This document shows positions 1 to 7,737 of a stretch of DNA of 64,000 nucleotides, piece after piece; the first letter of the stretch is position 1; each line of letters opens with the position of its first letter. Where the stretch lies: the NCBI RefSeq assembly GCF_900156025.1, contig NZ_FTMO01000010.1, forward strand, positions 1-64,000, read 5' to 3'. The DNA comes from Allobosea sp. TND4EK4 (GTDB taxonomy: Bacteria; Pseudomonadota; Alphaproteobacteria; Rhizobiales; Beijerinckiaceae). Made by a program: the position numbers and the translations under genes. The notes beneath the pieces are model-generated. The model saw nothing but the letters and a program-made list of their open reading frames with translations, had not been told where the DNA came from and did not search any database.

Positions 1-277
1 GCACTCAAATCCACGCTGGAAAAACAGGCCGCTTAGCGCCAGAAATCAAACTCAGGACTCTCCCTCAGACCGGAGGAGAAAAGGGTCTCAGGTCACCGAT
101 CTTGCATCCTGAGCCAACGCCGGTCGCAAATCGGCGGTCGCGCCGCGGAGACTCATCGGCTACGGCATTGCCTCTGCAGGACAGCAACGGCCGTGACGGA
201 TCGTCACCGATCATGCGGGCGGAACGCGGGTTTCCCATCGTATCGTTCCTGAGCGTATTTCCTTGAACCCCGCCGCC
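1..277. other. Left-edge non-coding stretch
   Basis: No convincing gene is seen here. Frame 1 reads eleven sense codons and then TAG at 34-36, which could be the tail of a plus-strand gene entering from the left, but that is too short to call. A minus-strand frame of about 49 codons (214 down to 65) has no family resemblance. The recognisable content is the symmetric promoter-like element at 221-249, listed separately. Confidence 0.5.
221..249. promoter_or_regulatory. Symmetric (bidirectional) EcfG-type general stress promoter
   Basis: The plus strand reads GGAAC at 221-225, 18 bases, then CGTT at 244-247. Because GGAACG (221-226) and CGTTCC (244-249) are inverted copies, the minus strand also reads GGAAC (249-245), 18 bases, CGTT (226-223). 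The alphaproteobacterial general-stress sigma factor EcfG recognises GGAAC-N18/19-CGTT, so both strands carry an exact match. A minus-strand start would fire leftwards out of the window. A plus-strand start would run antisense to the small gene at 278-799. Sequence match only; activity is inferred. Confidence 0.55.
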
Positions 278-799
278 CTAACGACAGAAATCGGCGCAGC
301 CGGCTTCCCAGAACGGGGCATCGGTGCGTGGAGCCGGGATGGACGGCCGCGGCTTGCCGCCGGGCAGGTCGGGCGGCGTCGGCACGACGAAGTCCCACCA
401 GCCATGGGCGCATTGCGAGCGAAACGCCATCTGATCGGCGATGGAGGTACCTTCCTGCGCCAGTGCGGCCTCGAGCCCCTGGGCCGTGGCGGCGACGCGC
501 GCATCATGGGCGTCGCTAGGATCGTTGGCGTAGTCGTGGAAGGCCTCGGTGAAGGCCTCCATCTCGCGGGCGATATGGGGCCAGTCGCCGCGGCCGAGAT
601 TCCAGGCATCCATCCATTCGCGCACGACCGTCTCGACGGCCTCCGCCTTCGGCCGGTCCTTGACCTTGCGGGTCGTGGTCAGCATGTGGCGCATCAGCTC
701 GGCGCGGGCATGCAGGCGGCGGGCCTCGAACGCGGCCTCGCGCATGCGGGCGATCGCACTGGCGGCTTCCTGCTGCAGCGTCTCGACGAAATGGGGCAT
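278..799 (-). CDS. Hypothetical protein, last gene of the nucleoside-hydrolase operon
   Basis: I do not recognise a family. The product is 173 residues, soluble, with no signal peptide or membrane segment. The first ~110 residues look helical and charged (Ala/Glu/Arg-rich); the last ~45 are rich in Pro, Trp and Cys (HGWWDF near residue 133). The ATG at 799 has a good ribosome site (GGAGATCGTC then ATG), and only 17 bases separate it from the stop of the upstream nucleoside hydrolase, so the two are probably co-transcribed. Amino-acid composition favours this strand; the plus-strand frame over it is low-complexity and looks like a shadow. Confidence 0.6.
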   Translation of the reverse strand: MPHFVETLQQEAASAIARMREAAFEARRLHARAELMRHMLTTTRKVKDRPKAEAVETVVREWMDAWNLGRGDWPHIAREMEAFTEAFHDYANDPSDAHDARVAATAQGLEAALAQEGTSIADQMAFRSQCAHGWWDFVVPTPPDLPGGKPRPSIPAPRTDAPFWEAGCADFCR

Positions 800-816
800 G
801 ACGATCTCCGTCGATC

Positions 817-1758
817 TCAGGGCAGCGTCGCGAAGCGGGCGATCATGCGCTCGAACAGCTCATGAGCCTGCACCGTCGCGACGACATGGGCGTTGGGCTG
901 CCGCTTCAGCCGGCCGTTCCAGTCGATGGTGGTGCGGCCGCGCAGCGGGCCGGCGCCGGTCTCGACCTCGACGAAGCAGTCGCGCCCCGCAAACAGCTCG
1001 GGCCAGAGCAGGAAGGCGATGACGCACGGGTCGTGCATCGGGTGGCCGGCCGTGCCGAGCCCACCGGGGCGTGGGCGAGTCAGCATGCCGTGGACCGCCC
1101 GGCCGGTAGCCGTGCCGAGCGCCCCGATCCGCGCCACCTGTTCATGGCTGGCGATGGCCTGCAGCGTCACGCCGAGCCCGAACATCACGACCGGACGGCC
1201 CGAATCGAAGACGATGGCGGCGGCGTGCGGATCGACATGCACATTGAACTCGGCCGCCGGCGTCATGTTGCCGAGGCCGATCGCGCCGCCCATCAGCACG
1301 ATTCGCTTTACTTTGGGCAGGATGTCGGGCGCCAGCCTGAACGCCAGAGCCAGATTGGTCAGCGGCCCGAGCGGGCAGAGCGTGATGCCGTCATCGGGTG
1401 CGGCGCGGCAGATGGCGATGATCGCCTCCACCGCATGACCGGCCGCCGGCTCGCTGCGAGGCGGCGGCAGCTCGGCGCCAGCGAGGCCATCCGGCCCGCA
1501 GACGAATTCGGCCGTCTCAAGCGGGAAGAGCAGCGGCCCCTCGGCACCGGCATGGACGGGCACGCCAGCCGCCTCGGCCCCGGCGAGATCGCGGATGCGC
1601 AGCGCGTTGGCGGTGGTCTGCGCCACCGGGACATTGCCGGCGACCGTGGTAATGGCGCGCAGATCGAGCCGGTCCGCGCTCGCGAAGGCGAGCAGCAGTG
1701 CGACGGCGTCGTCCTGCCCTGGATCGGTGTCGATGATGATGGCTTCGCGCATCGTCAC
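817..1758 (-). CDS. Nucleoside hydrolase (IunH/Rih family)
   Basis: This enzyme hydrolyses the N-glycosidic bond of ribonucleosides to give free base and ribose, or a related substrate. The calcium-binding signature DTDPGQDD lies at residues 10-17, and a downstream segment with NVHVDPHAA plus HDP near residue 245 completes the usual metal and ribose site. Length (313 aa) is typical. The first start is GTG at 1758, overlapping the TGA of the ATPase gene (GTGA); an ATG two codons later is also possible. It follows a sugar-type ABC importer, so it probably splits an imported nucleoside-like compound in the cytoplasm. Substrate specificity cannot be read from the sequence. Confidence 0.9.
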   Translation of the reverse strand: MTMREAIIIDTDPGQDDAVALLLAFASADRLDLRAITTVAGNVPVAQTTANALRIRDLAGAEAAGVPVHAGAEGPLLFPLETAEFVCGPDGLAGAELPPPRSEPAAGHAVEAIIAICRAAPDDGITLCPLGPLTNLALAFRLAPDILPKVKRIVLMGGAIGLGNMTPAAEFNVHVDPHAAAIVFDSGRPVVMFGLGVTLQAIASHEQVARIGALGTATGRAVHGMLTRPRPGGLGTAGHPMHDPCVIAFLLWPELFAGRDCFVEVETGAGPLRGRTTIDWNGRLKRQPNAHVVATVQAHELFERMIARFATLP

Positions 1759-2519
1759 GCCGCCTTGGCGTTGCCCGCCATGATCATATGCGCGATGTCG
1801 TCGGCCGTGAGGTCGCCCACCGGCCGGTCCACATATTTGCGGCCCGCGCCCATGATCACGACACGGTCGGCGAGCGCGACCACATCGCGCATGTTGTGGC
1901 TGATCAGGATGACGGTGCGCCGGTCGGCCTTGAGCTTGCGGATCAGGTCGAGCACCAGCGCGCTTTCCTTGACGCCGAGCGCCGCCGTCGGCTCGTCCAT
2001 GATGATGATCTCGGCATTCCAGCGCAGGGCGCGCGAGATTGCCACCGCCTGGCGCTGGCCGCCCGAGAGCCGCTCGACCGGGCGCGTCATGTCGGTGACG
2101 GCGGCCGAAAGCTGCGAGAGGTAGCGCTGCGACTCGGAGATCATCCGCTTCTTGTCGAGGATGCGCAGGAAGGGCAGCAGGACCGGCCTCGTCAGCTCCG
2201 AGCCCATGAACACGTTCTGGGCGATGGAGAGCCGGGGGGCCAGCGCGAGGTCCTGGTAGATCGTGGCGACGCCCTGCTCCAGCGCATCATGCGGCGATGC
2301 GAAGGAGACCGGCTTGCCACGCATGCTCATCGCGCCCGCCGTCGGCTCCTCGGCGCCCGAGATCACCTTGATCAGGCTCGACTTGCCGGCGCCGTTGTCC
2401 CCGCAGATCGCGACGACCTCGCCCGGGAAGATGTCGAGATCGACCTCGCGCACGGCGACGACGGGGCCGTAAGCCTTGCCGATCCCGCGCAGGGAGAGGA
2501 GGGGGGTGGGGTCGCTCAT
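1755..2519 (-). CDS. Sugar-type ABC importer ATP-binding protein (single domain, FrcA/RbsA-like)
   Basis: Cytoplasmic ATPase that powers the permease at 3637-4593. Walker A GDNGAGKS is at residues 40-48, the Q-loop near 89, the signature LSGGQ at 151-155 and Walker B IIIMDEP at 171-177. At 254 aa it has one ABC domain, as in FrcA, instead of the two fused domains of RbsA/MglA, so it would act as a homodimer. It is separated from the upstream binding-protein gene by 135 bases holding two hairpins, and overlaps the nucleoside hydrolase by four bases. Confidence 0.92.
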   Translation of the reverse strand: MSDPTPLLSLRGIGKAYGPVVAVREVDLDIFPGEVVAICGDNGAGKSSLIKVISGAEEPTAGAMSMRGKPVSFASPHDALEQGVATIYQDLALAPRLSIAQNVFMGSELTRPVLLPFLRILDKKRMISESQRYLSQLSAAVTDMTRPVERLSGGQRQAVAISRALRWNAEIIIMDEPTAALGVKESALVLDLIRKLKADRRTVILISHNMRDVVALADRVVIMGAGRKYVDRPVGDLTADDIAHMIMAGNAKAA

Positions 2520-2556
2520 GATCTGTCCGTCCGGCTACGGGGCCACGCGGCGTCAG

Positions 2557-2641
2557 TCTCGGGCGGAGCGAAGCTCCGACCCGAGAACCTCAGGCCGGGA
2601 AGGCGCTGTTTTCCGAGATGCTCGGGTCTTCGCCCGAGCAT
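2557..2641. repeat. Double palindrome between binding-protein and ATPase genes
   Basis: There are two adjacent inverted repeats. The first, 2557-2586, pairs TCTCGGG and CGGAGC with GCTCCG and CCCGAGA, with one bulged A. The second, 2618-2641, pairs ATGCTCGGG (2618-2626) with CCCGAGCAT (2633-2641). The style is that of REP-like intergenic elements common in alphaproteobacteria. It lies directly downstream of the minus-strand binding-protein gene, so the transcript would fold here and could protect or attenuate the message. Confidence 0.7.
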
Positions 2642-2654
2642 GACGCGGCTGGCT

Positions 2655-3596
2655 TCACTTCAGGAACTGCTGGACATTCGTTTTGTCGACCAGCACCGCG
2701 TCCGTGAACAGATACGGCCCGCTGGTGATGCTCTCCTTCGGCTTCTTGTCGACGACGATGGCCTGGATCGCGTCGACCGCCTGCTTGCCCATCTCCTCGA
2801 AGGGAATGGCGACGGTCGCCATGAAGGTCGAGGCCGGGTCGGCGATGCGGGCATAGGTCTCCTTGCCGCCATCGACCGAGACGAGCGGGATCTGCCCCTT
2901 CTTCACACCCTGGGCCTGCAGCAGGTCGTCGATGATGTAGGCCTGGCCGTCGAAGGAGGCCCAGATGCCGTTGATCTTGCCCTGGTTCTGCAGCAGTAGC
3001 GCCTGCATGCCGGCGCGGACGTCGTCGCGCCAGCTCTGGGTGCGCGCCATCGAGAACTTGCCGACATCCTTCACGGCCTGGTTCTCGGACAGCACGATGT
3101 CGAGCACCTTGCCCCGGATGCGCGAAGCGACGTTGAGGTCGAAACGGGCGGTGAGGATGTTGCCCTGATAGCCGAGCTGGCCGAGCAGATAGAGCGCGGC
3201 ATCGGCGCTGATCTTGTACTCGTTGCTCTGGATGTCGAACAGCGCATGGGGGCTGGCGCCCGACTGGACGGTGATCACCGGGATCTTCGCATCCTTGGCG
3301 GCCTTGAACTGGGCGTCGGCCTCGACCGGCTTGCCCATGGCGATGATGATGGCATCGACCTTCTTGGCGATCAGCGCGTCGAACTGCTCGGCATGCTTGG
3401 GCAGCGCGCCCTCGGAGTTCAGCAGCGTCACGCCCCAGCCCTTGGCCTTGGCGGCGGCCGCGGCCGCATTGGCGACGCGCGCATGCGTCTCCGAGGAGAA
3501 CTGGAAGCCGATGATGCCGACCTCGAAGGCCTGCGCCGAATGGCCGAGCCCGAGCAGCGCCGCGCCCACGACCAGCATTTTCCTGAACCCGAACAT
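2655..3596 (-). CDS. Sugar ABC importer periplasmic binding protein (type 1 PBP fold)
   Basis: Captures the transported sugar or nucleoside in the periplasm. A Sec signal peptide covers about residues 1-23 (ending SAQA, then FEVGIIGF). The mature part has the two-lobe pattern of RbsB/FrcB proteins: an N-terminal VGIIGFQFSSETHARVANA segment, a central DALIAKKVDAIIIA segment and VSVDGG near residue 240. Length 313 aa is normal. It sits between the permease and ATPase genes of the same system. The ligand is unknown; the neighbouring nucleoside hydrolase and kinase suggest a nucleoside or pentose-like compound. Confidence 0.9.
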   Translation of the reverse strand: MFGFRKMLVVGAALLGLGHSAQAFEVGIIGFQFSSETHARVANAAAAAAKAKGWGVTLLNSEGALPKHAEQFDALIAKKVDAIIIAMGKPVEADAQFKAAKDAKIPVITVQSGASPHALFDIQSNEYKISADAALYLLGQLGYQGNILTARFDLNVASRIRGKVLDIVLSENQAVKDVGKFSMARTQSWRDDVRAGMQALLLQNQGKINGIWASFDGQAYIIDDLLQAQGVKKGQIPLVSVDGGKETYARIADPASTFMATVAIPFEEMGKQAVDAIQAIVVDKKPKESITSGPYLFTDAVLVDKTNVQQFLK

Positions 3597-3636
3597 GATG
3601 ATGTCTCCCCTCTTATTGTGATGGTCAGCGAAACCG

Positions 3637-4593
3637 TCAGACCTTGAACGCCGCCTTTTTCATCGCGCTGGCCGAGAATGCGACCGAGCCGATGATGATG
3701 ACGCCGAGCACGATGTCCTGGATGTAATAGGGCGCGCCGAGCAGGACCAAGCCGTTGCCCAGCACCTTCAGCACCAGCGCGGCGAAGACCGTGCCGGGAA
3801 TATTGGGCTTGCCCGGTTCGAACATGGTCATGCCGAGCAGAACGGCGGCGATCGCGTAGAGCAGGTAGTCGCCGGCCATGTTCGGTGCGGCCGAGGACAG
3901 GTTGGCCGCGAGCAGCGCCGCCATCAGACCCGCGAAGACACCGGACAGGAGCAGGCCGATGCGCTTCATGCGGGCAGTCGCGATGCCGGCGAGCCGCGCG
4001 GCCTCGTCAGCCTCTCCGGTCGCGACCATATGCGCGCCGGTGCGCGTCCATTTCACCAGCCCCCAGGCGAAGAGGGTGGCCGCCGTCATCCAGAGCACGA
4101 GATTGGGGATGCCGAAGGTGTAGCCGCGCGCCAGCCCGGTGAAGCCGACCGGCCAGCGCCCGACGAAAGCGACGCCCTGCGTGATCATGAAGGCGAGGCC
4201 CTTGGCGATGGCGGCGGTCCCCAGCGTCATGATCAGCGAGGGGATGCGCAGCACGGTGACGCCGTAGCCGTTCAGCCCGCCTAGCACGACGCCGACGCCG
4301 AGCGCCGCCGCAACCGCGACCGCCGGCGGATATTGCGCATGCACCATCCAGCCGCAGACCACCGCCGCCAGGCTCGCCATCTCCGCGATCGAGAGGTCGA
4401 GTTCCGCGACGGTGAAGGCGAGGGCAAAGCCGAGCGCGAGGATGGCGAGGAAGCTCGTATCCTTCAGCACGTTGACGATGTTGGTCGTGCTGGCGAAATT
4501 CGGCGCGAAGATCAGAAAGAACAGGATCAGCGCGAGCCCGGCCAAGGCCGTGCCGTAATGGCCGATCAGGCTGCGCGCATCGATTCGGCTCAT
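3637..4593 (-). CDS. Sugar ABC importer permease (RbsC/FrcC family)
   Basis: Inner-membrane channel of the importer, 318 aa with eight to ten hydrophobic helices. The family segment around GEADEAARLAGI precedes the coupling loop, and the C-terminal half has the AVLLGMTMFEPGKPN stretch that corresponds to the conserved loop of RbsC-like permeases. I chose the ATG at 4593 (MSRIDAR): the reading frame stays open further upstream, but that region encodes the dehydrogenase in another frame. The start is five bases after the dehydrogenase stop, so translation is likely coupled. Confidence 0.9.
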   Translation of the reverse strand: MSRIDARSLIGHYGTALAGLALILFFLIFAPNFASTTNIVNVLKDTSFLAILALGFALAFTVAELDLSIAEMASLAAVVCGWMVHAQYPPAVAVAAALGVGVVLGGLNGYGVTVLRIPSLIMTLGTAAIAKGLAFMITQGVAFVGRWPVGFTGLARGYTFGIPNLVLWMTAATLFAWGLVKWTRTGAHMVATGEADEAARLAGIATARMKRIGLLLSGVFAGLMAALLAANLSSAAPNMAGDYLLYAIAAVLLGMTMFEPGKPNIPGTVFAALVLKVLGNGLVLLGAPYYIQDIVLGVIIIGSVAFSASAMKKAAFKV

Positions 4594-4598
4594 GCCCG

Positions 4599-5378
4599 TC
4601 AGGCTCCCTTCGCGATGGTCGAGATCGGCGACAGGATCTCGATGCCGCCCGTGATCGGGATCAGCGCGCCGGTGACGAAGGCCGCGCCGGCTGAGAGCAG
4701 GAAGGCGATCACGGCAGCGACATCCTCCGGTTGGCCCAAACGCCCCAGCGGCGTGCGCACCGCGGCGCCCTCGACCAGCGCATTGAACTGCGCGGCGAAG
4801 CCACGACGCACCATTGGCGTATCGATGATGCCGGGCGCAACCGCATTCACGCGAATCCCATGCGGTCCGAGCTGCTGGGCCATGCCATAGGTGAGGGTCG
4901 CGACGCCGCCCTTGGCCGAGCCATAGGCGAGGTTGGCGCCGCCATTGGCATGGGCGATCGAGGAAATGTGGACGATCGCGCCGCCTTCGCCCTGAGCGAT
5001 CATCCGGCGTGCGGCCGCCTTGGAGATGCGGAAGACGGCGGAGAGGTTGATGTCGACGAGCTTGTCCCACTCCTCATCGTCCATCTCCACCAGCGGCACG
5101 GGCCTGGAGGCGCCGGCCCCGGTGACGAGGTTGTCAAGGCGTCCGAAGCGCCCGGCCGCGAGGTCAATGCAGGCCTGGGCGAGATCGCGGTCGCGCACGT
5201 CGCCTGCGATCGTTTCGACCTCGCCGCCGCAGGACCGGACCTCCTCGGCAACGGCATCGAGCCCCTCCTGATCGAGACCCGAGAGCGCGAGACGGTGCCC
5301 CTGCCGCGCCAGCATGACGGCGAGAACCCCGCCGATACCACCCGAAGCGCCGGTGACGAGCGTGACGGGGCCGGCCAT
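4599..5378 (-). CDS. Short-chain dehydrogenase/reductase (SDR)
   Basis: NAD(P)-dependent oxidoreductase, 259 aa, classical SDR. The cofactor motif TGASGGIG is at residues 9-16, the structural Asn near 111, the catalytic Ser at 139/140, and the YxxxK pair at Tyr152 and Lys156. The usual NNAG segment is replaced by TGAG near residue 86, a mild oddity. It overlaps the BtpA-like gene by one base and precedes the permease gene. In this operon it probably oxidises the imported sugar or its product, but the substrate cannot be deduced. Confidence 0.88.
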   Translation of the reverse strand: MAGPVTLVTGASGGIGGVLAVMLARQGHRLALSGLDQEGLDAVAEEVRSCGGEVETIAGDVRDRDLAQACIDLAAGRFGRLDNLVTGAGASRPVPLVEMDDEEWDKLVDINLSAVFRISKAAARRMIAQGEGGAIVHISSIAHANGGANLAYGSAKGGVATLTYGMAQQLGPHGIRVNAVAPGIIDTPMVRRGFAAQFNALVEGAAVRTPLGRLGQPEDVAAVIAFLLSAGAAFVTGALIPITGGIEILSPISTIAKGA

Positions 5379-6190
5379 CAGGCCGCCTGCCTATGTTCAT
5401 AGGCGCGCACCAGCGCCTGGGCGCGGCGCGGCTCGACCGGATTCAGCGTTTGGCGGTCGTATTTGATCGAGGTGCCGACGATGAAGATCTCGGCGGCCTC
5501 GGCGAGGCGCGCGATGTTCTCCTCCGAGACGCCGGTGCCGACCGCGACAGGTGTATCGGGCACCTGCCTGGCGACGCGCTCGATGACCGAGATATCGGCC
5601 TCCTTGCCGGCGGCCGGGCCGCCGACGCAGACGACATCCGCGAGGCCGATGAAGACCGCGCCCGAGGCCTGCTGCTCGACGGAGCGGGTATCGAGATTGA
5701 TCGAGAAGCCGGGGGTGACGTTGCAGATGATGCGGATGTGCTCGGCGCCGAGATTGGCGCGCAGGCGCAGCGCGCGGGCGCCGTCCGGCGTCATCATGCC
5801 GATGTCGCCGGTCAGCGCGCCGGTCAGGAAGGCGCGCACGAAGCGCCCGCCGGTGGCATGGGCGACCGCGATCGAGGCCGGCGGGTCGATCAGCATGTTG
5901 ACGCCGTGCGGCAGCGTGGTCTGCGCCTGGCATTCGGCGATCACCTCGGTCATCGCGGCGACAACCTCGATCGGCATGTTCGCCTCGTAGGGCATGTCCG
6001 ATTCATTGGTGTAGAGCAGGGCGTGGAAGCCGGCCTCCTCGAGGATCTTCGACTCCTCCTTCGCCTGCTTCACGATCTTCCGCATGCCGCCGCTGCGGTC
6101 GTAGAGCGGAGTCCCCGGCAGGGCGAGGGTGTGGACGCAGCCGACCAGGAGATGGTCGCGGCCAAAATCGGTCTGGACGAGGGTCTTCAT
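5378..6190 (-). CDS. BtpA/SgcQ family protein
   Basis: A 270-aa TIM-barrel protein of the BtpA family. Family features seen: VGCVHTLALPGTPLYD near the N terminus, ILEEAGFHALLYTNESDMPY near residues 50-70, and the C-terminal FIVGTSIKYD. BtpA was first described for photosystem I stability in cyanobacteria, while the E. coli paralogue SgcQ lies in a sugar gene cluster; the enzymatic reaction of most members is not established. Here it sits between a kinase and a dehydrogenase, which favours a catabolic role on a phosphorylated sugar. That role is inference. Confidence 0.8.
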   Translation of the reverse strand: MKTLVQTDFGRDHLLVGCVHTLALPGTPLYDRSGGMRKIVKQAKEESKILEEAGFHALLYTNESDMPYEANMPIEVVAAMTEVIAECQAQTTLPHGVNMLIDPPASIAVAHATGGRFVRAFLTGALTGDIGMMTPDGARALRLRANLGAEHIRIICNVTPGFSINLDTRSVEQQASGAVFIGLADVVCVGGPAAGKEADISVIERVARQVPDTPVAVGTGVSEENIARLAEAAEIFIVGTSIKYDRQTLNPVEPRRAQALVRAYEHRQAA

Positions 6191-7737
6191 GCAGGTCGGT
6201 CCTTCGAGACGGGTGACATCGGGGCGCGGACACCCGGCAGGGCTCCGGCGCCGCGCGACAGGGCGGCAAGATCGGCCGAGATCGGCGCCAGCGCGGCCTC
6301 GCTGCGCCGATACAGCGCGAAGAGCGCTGCGTAGGCCGCCTTCCGGGACGGGTCCGGCGCGAAGCGCGCCGCGGGCCTGACCAGCGCGTCCTGCGCCTGG
6401 GCAAGCGAGGCGAAGCGGCCAAGTCCCGTCCAGGCCACGATGGCCGCTCCGAGAAGGCCCGGCTCCTTCGAGGCGCCGACCACGACGGGGCGCCCGCAGA
6501 TATCCGCCTTGATCTGGCTCCAGACGGGATTGGCGGCCGCGCCGCCGCCGAACCGGATCTCACCGACGGGTACGCCCAGCGCCGCTTCCGCCCGATCGAG
6601 CACGATACGGTTGAGGAAGCCGACCCCTTCCAGCACGGCGAAGGCGACGTCCGTCGCGCCGTGCTGCCGGTTCAGACCGACCAGCGCGCCACGCAGCGAT
6701 GGGTTCCAGTAGGGCACGCGCTCGCCCTGCAGATAGGGCAGGAACAGCAGAGGCTGCGGATGTCGCCGGCCGGCCAGAAGCGCGCCGATCTCGCGGCCGA
6801 TCGCGCCGGCCTCTCCGCTGTTGCGTCCCAACAGCGAGAGCAGCCAGGAGACGGTGTCCGCGCCGTTCTGGCTGGGGCCGCCGATCTGCCAGAGCCCACG
6901 CCAATCGACCGTCAGCAACCCTTCGGCTTCGACAGGCTCGGGCCCGACGGCGCCCAGGACTTCGGTGGTGCCCGAGATGTTGTAGGCATAGCCCTCGCGC
7001 AGCGCTCCGAGGCCCGCGACCGCGACCCAGGTGTCGCTCGAGGAGCAGAACACGGGCACGCCGGCCAGCCGGTCGAGCGGTGCGGGCAAACCCCGGAGAA
7101 CCGGGCCGACCGCGTCGGTCGGCTCGATCACGGCCGGCAGGATCGAAGGAGCGAGGCCGAGCGCAGCGAAGGGATCGATGCCGGCGGCCGGCTCGCGCGA
7201 GGCCATCAGCCGGGCCATCGAGACCGGATCGCCGGCCTGCCGGCCGGTCAGCCGGGCGTTGAGATAGTCCTTCGGCTCCAGCACGCAGGCGAGGGCACGG
7301 AAACAGGCTTCCTCCTCCTCGCGCAGCCAGGCAAGGCGCGCCAGCGGGTGGAAGGCATTGATCCGGCCGGTTTCGGGATGGGCGTCGGACAATTGTTCGC
7401 GCAGCCTTGCGGCAGCGGCCTCAGCGCGGCTGTCCTTCCAGGTCATGGCGGGTCGGAGCTGGTTCCCGTCGCGCCCGATGAAGACCTGCGTGCGGGTCAC
7501 GCCGCAGATCGCAATGGCCTCGACAGCGCCGAACAGGTCGGGCTCGGCCTGCGCCAGACGACCTGCTGCGGCGACCAGGATGCGCCACCATTCGGTCGCG
7601 TCGATCTCCGACCAGCCCAGGCGGTCGGCCGCCATCGGCCCCAGGATCACCGTTTCGGCGCGCGTCGCGCCCTGCGCGTCGATCAGCGCCGCACGGAAAC
7701 TGGTGCCGCCGAGGTCGCAGGCCAGGACGACGCTCAC
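6187..7737 (-). CDS. FGGY-family carbohydrate kinase
   Basis: Phosphorylates a sugar or polyol with ATP. The product is 516 aa with the N-terminal phosphate-binding motif ACDLGGTSFRAAL at residues 6-18 and the second-domain stretch FLPYLQGERVPYWNP (near residue 340) typical of xylulokinase-like members, followed by GGGAANPVWSQIKAD. The start is GTG at 7737, overlapping the stop of the regulator gene as GTGA; its own stop overlaps the BtpA-like gene. Kinases of this superfamily act on xylulose, ribulose, glycerol or autoinducer-2, and the exact substrate is not evident. Confidence 0.88.
   Translation of the reverse strand: MSVVLACDLGGTSFRAALIDAQGATRAETVILGPMAADRLGWSEIDATEWWRILVAAAGRLAQAEPDLFGAVEAIAICGVTRTQVFIGRDGNQLRPAMTWKDSRAEAAAARLREQLSDAHPETGRINAFHPLARLAWLREEEEACFRALACVLEPKDYLNARLTGRQAGDPVSMARLMASREPAAGIDPFAALGLAPSILPAVIEPTDAVGPVLRGLPAPLDRLAGVPVFCSSSDTWVAVAGLGALREGYAYNISGTTEVLGAVGPEPVEAEGLLTVDWRGLWQIGGPSQNGADTVSWLLSLLGRNSGEAGAIGREIGALLAGRRHPQPLLFLPYLQGERVPYWNPSLRGALVGLNRQHGATDVAFAVLEGVGFLNRIVLDRAEAALGVPVGEIRFGGGAAANPVWSQIKADICGRPVVVGASKEPGLLGAAIVAWTGLGRFASLAQAQDALVRPAARFAPDPSRKAAYAALFALYRRSEAALAPISADLAALSRGAGALPGVRAPMSPVSKDRPA

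Noticed and set aside
1..36. Eleven codons and a stop in frame 1 at the left edge
   Set aside because: Could be the tail of a plus-strand gene, but it is too short to support without upstream sequence.
65..214. Minus-strand frame of about 49 codons downstream of the leftward EcfG-type promoter
   Set aside because: No ribosome site or recognisable sequence; composition looks random.
263..865. 200-codon plus-strand frame over the small minus-strand gene
   Set aside because: Low-complexity Gly/Arg/Ala sequence typical of antisense frames in GC-rich DNA; no ribosome site.
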